A stretch of 10,296 bases of DNA. Source: Deinococcus sp. Lineage in GTDB: Bacteria > Deinococcota > Deinococci > Deinococcales > Deinococcaceae. Below the pieces are notes generated by a model. That model was given only the letters and a program-made list of their open reading frames with translations, was not told the origin of the DNA and searched no databases. Below are positions 1-8,851 of the stretch, in pieces. The translations under genes were made by a program, and so were the position numbers. The stretch's first letter is position 1; each line of letters starts with the position of its first letter. Location: the NCBI GenBank assembly GCA_025351205.1, contig JANXWI010000027.1, forward strand, positions 1 to 10,296, in the 5' to 3' direction.

Positions 1-3000
1 TTTCAGCGCCGACGCACGCGGGCAATTCGTCACGGCAACCAGCAGTGCAGGCAGCAGTGTCCCCGCCGGACTGATCCAGGCACGTTTCACGGTGGCCGCA
101 CCGTACCACGCCCCTTCTCAGACGATCCGCCTGGACGGAACGAGCGGCTGGAGCCAGGCGGGCGGCTTTCTGGGCGACCTGCGGGTGAGCGGCACCGTGT
201 CTGGCAGGGCACTGAGCGCCAGGCTGCGCGGCAGCGGCGACCTGAGCGCCGAGGCCAGCCTGGGGCAGCTGCTGGGCACCGACCCGGAGCGGGCCAACGT
301 CTCGGCCCGTTTCCCGGCCAGCCTGCCGCTGCGTCCCGGCGGGAGCCTGACCCTGCGCTCGCTGGACATCGGGGCGTTGTGGGGCCGTCCGCAGCAGCTG
401 AGCCTCAGCGCCGAGGCCGCCCTGACGGGCCGCAGCTGGACCGAACTGGGGGCGACCTTGAAGGGAAGCCTGAATGATCAGGCCGGAGAGCTGAGCGGGG
501 CGATCTCGACCAGCCTGAGCGGCGGCGCGCTGGCCCTGAATCTGGAGGGGCGCAGGCTGAACGGTTCGGCCACGCTGAAGGGCAGCGAGTACGCAGCGGC
601 CCTGAGCAGCAGCGGGGCCAGCCTCGCCCGCCTGCTTCCAGCGTCTGCGGGCGTGAGCGCCCTGACCCTGAGCGGGCAGGCCAGCGTGACTGGCAGCACG
701 CAATCGGGCGTGCGCGAGGTGAAGGCCAGTGGCCTGGACCTCCGGGGCAGCCAGGACCAGACCGGACCCTTCGGCCTGACGGGTTCGGTGCTCTACACGC
801 CGCAGCAGACACAGGCCAGCCTCAGCGGCACGGTCTTCGGCGGCACGCTCAGCGCCGCCGGGAGTCTGCCCAGCGGTCTGAACGTGACCCTGAGTGGCCT
901 GAAACCCGCCGCCCTGGGCGTGGACAGCCTGGACGGCCAGCTCAGGCTGAGCGGCAGGGTGGGCGATCCCGCGCTCTCGGGCCGCCTGAACCTGACGCGC
1001 CCGGAGCTGAGCGCCAGCGTGGACCTCTCAGGGACAGCCTCCGACCCGCGCCTGAACGCCGCTGCCACCCTGCGGGGCCAGTACGCGGGCCGCCTGCTGG
1101 CCCAGGTCAGCTCACTGAAACTCTCGCCGCTGTCTGCCGATCTGCACGTCTACGGGGCCGCCTCACAGGGTGCGAACCGGGTCAACCTCGACCTGAGCGG
1201 AACGTGGCCCAAGCTGGCGGGCACGGCCACGGCCAACATCGGTGGCCTGACGCAACCCGTCACGCTCGTGGGCGACGGGCAGGGCAGTTACGCCCTGAAG
1301 GCGGGCACGCTCGGCAGCGGCACGGTCAACCTCGGTGGCACCGGCCTGCTGCCGACCATCGCGGCCACCGCCCGCCTGACGCCCCTGGCCTTTCTCAATC
1401 AGGTTGGAATCGTGGCAACCGGAGACGCCAGCGCCGACGTGTCGCTTAGCGGGCCACTGAGCGCTCTGACCCTGATGGCCCAGGCAAACGTGCCGCAGGC
1501 CGAGGTGTCGGGTGTGAGCGTGGCCGGGCTGGCGCTGAACATCGCCGGGCCACTGACCGGCCCCAGGTCGGGCACGGGCGCGCTGGTCGGGACGCTCAAC
1601 CAGGGCGGACAGACCGTCGGCATGCTTTCGGGCGGCAACCTCACTTTTAATGGGCTGAAAGCGGGCGGCTACGGCCTTCAGGCCAGCGCCAGCGGGCGGG
1701 CCACCCTGAGCGGCACCGGCAGCGCGGCGCTGAAGGTGAGCGGCGCGGGCGTCCAGGCCGACCTAAAGGCCGCCTACGCGGGCGGCAGCGTGGCCCTGAG
1801 CGGCGCAGCGTCGGCGTCGGGGGTGCAGGCCAGCCTGAACAGCACCGGCAGTCTCAAAAACGGCTGGACCGGCACCCTGAGCCTGGACGGCGGCCCAACC
1901 GGCGTCCTGACCTCGCCGGGCCGCTTCACCCTCAGCGGCCCCCTGGCACAGCCGCTGCTGGCGGGCCAGATCGGGCTGGCGGACGCGGGCGTGAAGGTGG
2001 TGGCGAACCGCCAGAACGTGCAGCTTCGCCTCGCAGACGGCCCCGGCGTGCAGGCCAGCGGCGTGCTCAACCTGAACCTGGTGAAGTCACTCTGGGAGGG
2101 TCAGGCCGTCTACACCCGGCCCGAGGCCAGCCTGGCCCTGAAGCTGTCGGGCGCGGCGGGCAGCCCGCAGGCCGCCGTCGATCTGACGCGCGGCAGCTGG
2201 AAGGCCAGCGGCACGCTCAGCCCCACGGGCGCGGACCTGTACGTGAGCGACGGCAGCGGGCAGACCCAACCAGGACAGGCCCAGACAGGACAGGTTCAAG
2301 CTGCACAGGCCCAGCCAACCCAACCCCAGCCAACCCAGGGCCGGATCCGCTGGGACGGTCAGACGCTGGGCGTCAATCTGCCGGACCTGCTGCTCGACAC
2401 CCTGGGCGTCGGCACGCTGAAGGGCAGGCTGCGGGCCACCGGAAGCGTGGACACCAGGACGCTGGACGGCGCGGTGCAGTTCGCGCTGAGCGGCCTCCAG
2501 ACGGGTTATACCGTGCCCGACCTCAACCTGCCCGTGGACGGCGACCTGAGCGGCAGTCTGACCCTGAAGGCCGGACGGGTACAGGCCAGCGCCAGCCTCA
2601 AATCAAGCGTCGGCACGGTGGATGTGAGCGTGACCCAGCCCCAGAAGGGCGGCCCCTACAGCGGGTTGCTCCGGGCACGGATCGTCCAGCCTGCCGGCGC
2701 GGCCAGCGGCCCAGTAGCCAGTAGTCCAGTTACTAACAGTCCAGTTACCAACAGTCCAGTTACCAGCGTCCCGGTCACGACCAGCGCCACCGCCGCTGTC
2801 CCTCAGGTGAACCGGGCGGGCGGCACCCTGAACGCCGACCTGACCCTGGACGCCTCGGGGTTGAAAGGCCAGGTGGTGGCCCAGTCGCTGAACCTCAGCC
2901 TGGGGGGGTTGAACGCGCGCCTGAACGGCAGCGTGGCCCTGAGCGGCCAGAGTTTCACGCTCCAGGCGGGGGCCAGTTCCGAGATGACCGGAGACGAGGC

Positions 3001-5608
3001 CCAGGTGAGCCTGACGGGCAGCGGCGGACTGGCCGACGTGCTGCCCGCCCTGACGCCGCTGACCGGCATTCAGCCGCTGGGCAGCGGCTACAGCCTGCGG
3101 GCGGCGCTCAACGGCCTGGAACTGTCGGGCCTCAAGGTCGCCCCCAACCTGAGCGGGCGGGTCAGCGGCGAGGCGTCCATTTCCGACGGCGGCGGAACCT
3201 TCGTGCTGCGCTCGGGCGCCCTGAAACTGGGCGACACCACCCTCAGCACCCGCATCGACGGCACGCTGGTCGGCGACGGCAGCCTGGTGGGCAAGAAAAA
3301 CCTGCTGGGCAGCGACTGGCGCATCCGTGGGGTGGTGGGCAACAGCACCGCCGCCGCGTCGCAGCTGAGCGCCTCGCTGTCGGGCGGCATCCTGAGCGGC
3401 ACCTTCCAGATGCGCGGCCTGCCGCTTGACGCGTTTGTGTCGGCCTTCAGCGGCACCCTGCCGGGGCGCGGGCAGCTGACCGGGCTGGCCCGCTTCCGGC
3501 TGCCTCTGGCCGACCCGCTGGCGGGCGAGGTCAACATCGTGGCCGAGCGTCTGACGGTCAGCAGCACCACGCTGGCGACCCCGGAAGCGTCGGCTGTTCA
3601 GACCCCGGCCACCCAGACCTCGGCCATACAGACGCCACCCACCCAGACGCCAGCGGCTCAGACTCCGGCGGCCCAGACTCCAGCGGCTCAGACTCCAGCT
3701 CCACCCGTCGCCCAGGCGCCCATCACCCAGACCCTGGCGGGCAGCGGTTTTGTCCGCTACGCCAACCGCGAGTTGCAGAATGTCGATCTGCACCTGAGCG
3801 GGGCGGGCCGCTGGGACGTGACCGGCCAGTACACCCGGCAGAACGTGGCCGTGACCGCCAGCTTCCAGAACACCACCTTCACGCCCGCGCTGCTGTTCAT
3901 TCCCAGCCTGCGCGAACAGTCGCCCAGCCTCCAGGGCACGCTGAGCTTGAGCGTAGCAGGCAGCTACGAGCGCCCGGTGGGCAACGTCAGCGGCAGCAAC
4001 CTGTCGGGCGCCCTGGGCAGCGTCAGCCTGAGTATTCCTTCGCTCAGCGGCCAGCTGCCGGACAGCGGGCTGTTCAGTGTGCAGGCCCCGGTGCAGGCGG
4101 GCGGCTCGCTGGGCGCGGACGGCAACGTGAAGGTGACGGGCCGGCTGGACAACCTGAACCTGAAGGCGTTGAGCGTGCTGTACAGCGGCGTGCTGATTCC
4201 GCAGGGCCTGGGCCGCATCGAGAACGTGCAGGCCACGGTGGCGCAGGTGAATGCCGGGCAGCCGGGCGAGGGCTACACCCTCACGGCGCAGGCGGTGGGC
4301 GGGCTGGGCGTGGGCAGCCTGAACGTGCAGGGCAGCCTCTCGCCGCTGTACGACCTGAAGGCCAGCGCCCGCAATTTCAATCTGCCCATAAGCGTCATCT
4401 ATGGCCGCCAGAGCCGCATCAATGCCGACATCGGCGTCGCCGAGCAGGGCCGCGCGGGCACGGACGGACCGATTCTGGTCACGGGCGCGGTCAACGTGGC
4501 GAGTCTGGTGCTGGGCACGGGCGGGGCGTCCAAGGCCGCGCTTCCGGCCCCGGCCAGCGCGGGCGCTTCGGCGGGCGGCGCATCGTCTGAGCCGGGCGTC
4601 AACTACGCCAGCCCGCTGCCGGAAGAACTGACCACCTTTCCCAGGACTCAGCAGCAGCTCGCCGTGAAGAAGGTCAGCCCGCTGCTGTCGCGCCTGACCT
4701 TCCAGAACATCCCCATCTCGGCCCCCGGTGGCATCCGGGTGGACGAGTCGATTGCCCGCGCCGAGCTGAGCGGCAATCTGGTGCTGTCGGGCACGGGCAG
4801 CGCCCCGAAGCTGCTGGGCGAGGTCAAGGCCATCCGGGGCACGGTGGATCTGCGCGACAACTCCTTTGCCATCGACACGGGCAGCGCGGTCTTTGGCGGC
4901 ACGTCTCTGTATCCGGTGCTGAGCGTCTCGGCCACCGGCGACGTGCCGCTGCCGCCAGGCAACCAGGGCGGGGGCGGCCTGGTGGGCGTGAACCTGGCCC
5001 TGGACGGCAGGTTCGGCCCGCAGCCCGACGGCAGCAACGCCCTGACCATCAACACCCGCCTGAGCTGCGTGCGCAACTGTACAAGCAGCGCCGCCGACCT
5101 GTCGTCCGCCAACCCCAACGCCGAGGCCCAGCTATACTCGCTGGTGGCGGTGGGCACGCCAGACCTGGCCTCGCTGCCCAGCAACCTGGGCACGCTGGGC
5201 ACCAGCGCCCTCAAGACCGCCCTGAACCTGTTCGTGCTGGGCGAGGTGCAGCGCAACATCGCCCGCGCCCTGGGCGTGGACGTGTTCAGGATCAACGCCG
5301 CACTCCCCGGCGAGAACGGCAGTGCGGGCTTCGGCGCGACCTTCACCGTCGGGTCGTACCTGACGCGCCAGCTGTACTTGCAGTATCAGGTCGATCTGAC
5401 CGGGCTGGGCCTGATCAACGCCACCTACACCACGCCCAACAACCTGTTTACCCTCAAGGCCGGAACCACCATCCAGGGCCTGGACCTGAACAGCCTGAAC
5501 CTGTCGTTCTCGGCGGCCTACAACTTCACCAACCGCAGCAGCGTGCAGCTGGGCGTGGCGTCCAGTGACAGCACCAAGTTCAACTTCGGTTACGTCTACC
5601 GCTGGTAG
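1..5608 (+). CDS. tamB: TamB-like translocation/assembly module protein (DUF490), 5'-truncated by window edge
   Basis: The frame is open from base 2 to the TAG at 5606-5608 (1868 codons without the stop), so the true start and any signal anchor lie left of the window; the GTG at 92 is only an internal valine. TamB proteins are long beta-helical, groove-like proteins that span the periplasm and work with a BamA/TamA barrel, or carry phospholipid, in outer-envelope assembly. The body is a monotonous run of Ser/Gly/Leu/Thr-rich strands with many LSG turns. The DUF490-type C-terminus is clear: a GTVDLRDNSFAID-like segment (about 4840-4880), EAQLYSLVAVGTPD (about 5123-5164, the counterpart of the family's SLLLLG motif), a LFVLGEVQRNIARALGVD helix (about 5230-5280), then VGSYLTRQLYLQYQ and OMP-like strands ending in GYVYRW. 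Three Gln/Pro/Thr-rich linkers interrupt it. The only two cysteines in the visible part are close together near 5070-5085. Family assignment is confident; the partner and cargo are not visible. Confidence 0.88.
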   Translation, partial: FSADARGQFVTATSSAGSSVPAGLIQARFTVAAPYHAPSQTIRLDGTSGWSQAGGFLGDLRVSGTVSGRALSARLRGSGDLSAEASLGQLLGTDPERANVSARFPASLPLRPGGSLTLRSLDIGALWGRPQQLSLSAEAALTGRSWTELGATLKGSLNDQAGELSGAISTSLSGGALALNLEGRRLNGSATLKGSEYAAALSSSGASLARLLPASAGVSALTLSGQASVTGSTQSGVREVKASGLDLRGSQDQTGPFGLTGSVLYTPQQTQASLSGTVFGGTLSAAGSLPSGLNVTLSGLKPAALGVDSLDGQLRLSGRVGDPALSGRLNLTRPELSASVDLSGTASDPRLNAAATLRGQYAGRLLAQVSSLKLSPLSADLHVYGAASQGANRVNLDLSGTWPKLAGTATANIGGLTQPVTLVGDGQGSYALKAGTLGSGTVNLGGTGLLPTIAATARLTPLAFLNQVGIVATGDASADVSLSGPLSALTLMAQANVPQAEVSGVSVAGLALNIAGPLTGPRSGTGALVGTLNQGGQTVGMLSGGNLTFNGLKAGGYGLQASASGRATLSGTGSAALKVSGAGVQADLKAAYAGGSVALSGAASASGVQASLNSTGSLKNGWTGTLSLDGGPTGVLTSPGRFTLSGPLAQPLLAGQIGLADAGVKVVANRQNVQLRLADGPGVQASGVLNLNLVKSLWEGQAVYTRPEASLALKLSGAAGSPQAAVDLTRGSWKASGTLSPTGADLYVSDGSGQTQPGQAQTGQVQAAQAQPTQPQPTQGRIRWDGQTLGVNLPDLLLDTLGVGTLKGRLRATGSVDTRTLDGAVQFALSGLQTGYTVPDLNLPVDGDLSGSLTLKAGRVQASASLKSSVGTVDVSVTQPQKGGPYSGLLRARIVQPAGAASGPVASSPVTNSPVTNSPVTSVPVTTSATAAVPQVNRAGGTLNADLTLDASGLKGQVVAQSLNLSLGGLNARLNGSVALSGQSFTLQAGASSEMTGDEAQVSLTGSGGLADVLPALTPLTGIQPLGSGYSLRAALNGLELSGLKVAPNLSGRVSGEASISDGGGTFVLRSGALKLGDTTLSTRIDGTLVGDGSLVGKKNLLGSDWRIRGVVGNSTAAASQLSASLSGGILSGTFQMRGLPLDAFVSAFSGTLPGRGQLTGLARFRLPLADPLAGEVNIVAERLTVSSTTLATPEASAVQTPATQTSAIQTPPTQTPAAQTPAAQTPAAQTPAPPVAQAPITQTLAGSGFVRYANRELQNVDLHLSGAGRWDVTGQYTRQNVAVTASFQNTTFTPALLFIPSLREQSPSLQGTLSLSVAGSYERPVGNVSGSNLSGALGSVSLSIPSLSGQLPDSGLFSVQAPVQAGGSLGADGNVKVTGRLDNLNLKALSVLYSGVLIPQGLGRIENVQATVAQVNAGQPGEGYTLTAQAVGGLGVGSLNVQGSLSPLYDLKASARNFNLPISVIYGRQSRINADIGVAEQGRAGTDGPILVTGAVNVASLVLGTGGASKAALPAPASAGASAGGASSEPGVNYASPLPEELTTFPRTQQQLAVKKVSPLLSRLTFQNIPISAPGGIRVDESIARAELSGNLVLSGTGSAPKLLGEVKAIRGTVDLRDNSFAIDTGSAVFGGTSLYPVLSVSATGDVPLPPGNQGGGGLVGVNLALDGRFGPQPDGSNALTINTRLSCVRNCTSSAADLSSANPNAEAQLYSLVAVGTPDLASLPSNLGTLGTSALKTALNLFVLGEVQRNIARALGVDVFRINAALPGENGSAGFGATFTVGSYLTRQLYLQYQVDLTGLGLINATYTTPNNLFTLKAGTTIQGLDLNSLNLSFSAAYNFTNRSSVQLGVASSDSTKFNFGYVYRW
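2261..2338 (+). repeat. Gln/Pro-rich low-complexity linker inside tamB
   Basis: Twenty-six codons encode an almost pure Gln, Pro, Thr, Ala and Gly stretch (QTQPGQAQTGQVQ, then AQPTQPQPTQ). The flanks return at once to beta-repeat sequence, so this looks like a flexible loop inserted between strands of the TamB groove. The repeat units are short and degenerate at DNA level. Confidence 0.8.
2705..2779 (+). repeat. 15-bp tandem repeat in tamB (five units, NSPVT type)
   Basis: Five consecutive 15-bp units encode SGPVA, SSPVT, NSPVT, NSPVT and SVPVT. Units at 2735-2749 and 2750-2764 differ by no more than one base, and the outer ones have decayed. Codons here (AGT, CCA, GTT, ACT) are clearly more A+T-rich than the surrounding gene. 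The length keeps the frame, so copy-number change would only lengthen or shorten a linker. Confidence 0.85.
3599..3703 (+). repeat. 15-bp tandem repeat in tamB (seven units, QTPAA type)
   Basis: Seven successive 15-bp units encode QTPAT, QTSAI, QTPPT, QTPAA, QTPAA, QTPAA and QTPAP, followed by a degenerate PVAQAPITQT tail. The later units are nearly identical at DNA level, which suggests recent expansion by slippage or unequal recombination. It is the third proline-rich linker of this protein. Confidence 0.88.
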
Positions 5609-5735
5609 TGGACAGGGGGAGAAGCGTGGCGGCGGGGCTTTGATCCGTGCGCGTCGGCAAAAGCAGCCGGATGAGAGTCTGTCCTGCAACCCGTAAAGTG
5701 GGTTCCTTTAAACAGCTGACATGGAGACATAGAAA
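5609..5735. other. Intergenic stretch after tamB, no gene seen
   Basis: No credible reading frame is seen on either strand. A short inverted repeat AACCC...GGGTT (about 5689-5705) followed by CCTTTA could be a weak terminator for tamB, but the stem is only five pairs, so it is not listed separately. The G+C content drops toward the right, where the inverted-repeat element begins. Confidence 0.5.
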
Positions 5736-5874
5736 GGTCACTGATACGGGTTCCGGATGATCAGTTATACATTGTGACTCCGCTTACGCCAATAACAGCA
5801 GGTTGCGAACTATTTGAAGATGGGGGAAGTTCTCATCATTGATAACTATTTAACCGGAATCCGTATGACTGGCC
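5736..5874. repeat. 139-bp element bounded by 33-bp imperfect inverted repeats (MITE-like)
   Basis: The left arm 5736-5768 and the reverse complement of the right arm 5842-5874 match at 25 of 33 positions. The best core is ATACGGGTTCCGG (5744-5756) against CCGGAATCCGTAT (5854-5866). The 73-bp centre has no open reading frame and the element is noticeably less G+C-rich than the flanking genes. This layout fits a non-autonomous miniature transposable element or a small intergenic repeat; as RNA it would form a long imperfect hairpin. No target-site duplication is evident. Whether other copies exist cannot be seen from one window. Confidence 0.55.
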
Positions 5875-5943
5875 CCCTCACCCGCTCGCTGCGCGTGGCT
5901 CCTGCCTTCAGGCTGTACCAGCCAACCACAAGGGGCGAGGGGG
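5873..5943. repeat. REP-like intergenic stem with 12-bp arms
   Basis: CCCCCTCACCCG (5873-5884) pairs with GGGGCGAGGGGG (5932-5943) at 10 of 12 positions. The 47-base loop contains a smaller perfect stem, GGCTG-TAC-CAGCC (5911-5923). The nested-hairpin layout and C/G-run arms resemble the small noncoding or REP-type repeats scattered in high-G+C genomes. It touches the right arm of the 139-bp element, overlapping by two bases. The genome-wide repeat status is inferred. Confidence 0.5.
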
Positions 5944-6002
5944 AAAAGAGTACACCTTCTCTTGTCGAATGCTTCAGGGCGCACGTGCCGGGCTACAGAA
6001 AG

Positions 6003-6037
6003 GCGGGGAAGGACGGTACGTGCCGCCTCTTCCCCGC
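6003..6037 (-). terminator. Intrinsic terminator of the minus-strand gene pair
   Basis: GCGGGGAAG (6003-6011) and CTTCCCCGC (6029-6037) form a perfect nine-pair stem, with a further CGG/CCG pairing inside the loop. Read on the minus strand the stem is followed by CTTTCTGT, a short T-rich tail. It lies 44 bases past the stop of the 150-aa gene, the expected place for a terminator. On the plus strand no T-tract follows, so it is directional. Confidence 0.65.
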
Positions 6038-6081
6038 TGCCGTATATGAACACTTTCACATCAGCCCTGCCCTGTTCAGCC

Positions 6082-6534
6082 TCAGCGACTGCCCACGCTG
6101 GCCCTGGGTTCCAGCGCGTAGAAGGCCACCACGGCCACCAGCGCGCCCACCCAGCCGGGGGCCGACCCCAGTTCAAGCTGGAAATCACGGCCCAGCACCG
6201 TGCTGCCCAGGCGGCCCACCAGCTGCGTGCCCTGCTGCTGGGCGGCCACGTTCCAGCCCACGATGGGTTCGCCGAAAAAGCCGGTCACGCGGTCCACACC
6301 GCGCAGGGTCAGCTTCTCGCCGCCGACTTTACCCTTCAATTCTCCGGCGTCGAGTTCGATGATCACCGGCGCGTCACCGACGCTGCCCTGTACGCCGCGC
6401 TCGGTGATTTCCAGATTGATGTCTTTGCCGTGAATCTTGCCGCCCGCGCGGCCCACAATTTTGTCGCCGTCGATGGAGCAGCGGATGTCGTATCCGTCCG
6501 CCCCGCCCAGACGACCCTTGAGAAAGTCTTCCAT
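6082..6534 (-). CDS. Hypothetical repeat-built protein with C-terminal membrane anchor (150 aa)
   Basis: I do not recognise a named family. The protein starts MEDFLKGRLGG and is rich in Gly, Val, Leu and Ile. Residues 23-43 (GDKIVGRAGGKIHGKDINLEI, split here as GDKIVGRAGG and KIHGKDINLEI) align without gaps to 102-122 (GTQLVGRLGS, TVLGRDFQLEL) with 9 of 21 identities; weaker copies of the same GxVG turn occur near 47-54 and 64-72. It is therefore probably a small beta-repeat fold made by internal duplication. A hydrophobic helix at about 127-141 (GWVGALVAVVAFYAL) followed by LEPR is a likely tail anchor, leaving the body cytoplasmic; there is no signal peptide. The ATG at 6534 is chosen because a -10 box lies six bases upstream. 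It follows the ABC-F gene by 45 bases on the same strand, so it may also be co-transcribed. Two cues support a real gene: consistent G+C-rich codon use and a terminator just downstream. Confidence 0.75.
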   Translation of the reverse strand: MEDFLKGRLGGADGYDIRCSIDGDKIVGRAGGKIHGKDINLEITERGVQGSVGDAPVIIELDAGELKGKVGGEKLTLRGVDRVTGFFGEPIVGWNVAAQQQGTQLVGRLGSTVLGRDFQLELGSAPGWVGALVAVVAFYALEPRASVGSR

Positions 6535-6540
6535 CCGGGC

Positions 6541-6546
6541 AGTATA
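6541..6546 (-). promoter_or_regulatory. -10 box of a leaderless promoter for the 150-aa gene
   Basis: On the minus strand TATACT ends exactly seven bases before the A of the ATG at 6534, so transcription would start at or next to the start codon. No Shine-Dalgarno sequence fits this start. TANNNT boxes at this distance are typical of leaderless genes in Deinococcus. No good -35 hexamer is evident. Confidence 0.6.
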
Positions 6547-6579
6547 GCGGCTCCGGTCACGCTTCAGGGCAGGCGTCTG

Positions 6580-8685
<2,106 letters not shown>

Positions 8686-8838
8686 CCGGACGTTCCCGCT
8701 GTCATTTCTGAACCCATCTGCCTGACCTGTATCGTGCCCCTCACGCCGACCAGGGTAGCGCGGCGAGGGACGGAGGAATTGAGACCAGGCGCGACGAAAC
8801 CCTGAGCAGATCTGAACGGACAGGCCGTGAATCCGCGC
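8686..8838. other. Divergent intergenic region between the ABC-F and DUF1266 genes
   Basis: The two genes are transcribed away from each other, so both promoters should lie here. For the plus strand a -10 box is visible at the right end. For the minus strand only a weak TACCCT (8752-8757) with no matching -35 was found. No operator palindrome or RNA structure stands out. Confidence 0.5.
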
Positions 8839-8844
8839 CATAAT
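8839..8844 (+). promoter_or_regulatory. -10 box for the DUF1266 gene, probably leaderless
   Basis: CATAAT ends eight bases before the ATG at 8852, the spacing of a leaderless promoter. It overlaps the ATG at 8843, which argues that the upstream ATG is not translated. There is no Shine-Dalgarno sequence for either ATG, and no clear -35 element. Confidence 0.5.
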
Positions 8845-8851
8845 GCCGGGC

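Noticed and set aside
2705..3703. Regular repeats considered as a CRISPR array
   Set aside because: The 15-bp units are contiguous, without spacers, and lie in frame in tamB; they encode linkers.
2603..3793. 396-codon open frame on the minus strand inside tamB
   Set aside because: It is antisense to a well-supported gene; its Gly/Arg/Gln-rich composition and tract like SRWSLGRRSLSRW are a mirror of the tamB repeats, and it has no recognisable domain.
5761..5780. Possible radiation/desiccation response motif around TTATACATTGTGAC
   Set aside because: It shares only TTAT and a shifted CATTG with the palindromic consensus as I remember it, is not palindromic, and has no gene immediately downstream.
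5609..6081. tRNA or known riboswitch in the gap
   Set aside because: The stems do not form a cloverleaf or a conserved riboswitch core, and no anticodon arm could be placed.
5850..6188. 112-codon minus-strand frame
   Set aside because: It overlaps the end of the 150-aa gene in another frame and covers the terminator; no ribosome-binding site or domain.
5814..6362. 182-codon plus-strand frame crossing the repeats and the terminator
   Set aside because: It runs through the inverted-repeat arm, the REP-like stem and the terminator and then antisense to the 150-aa gene; composition is Pro/Arg-rich without a domain.
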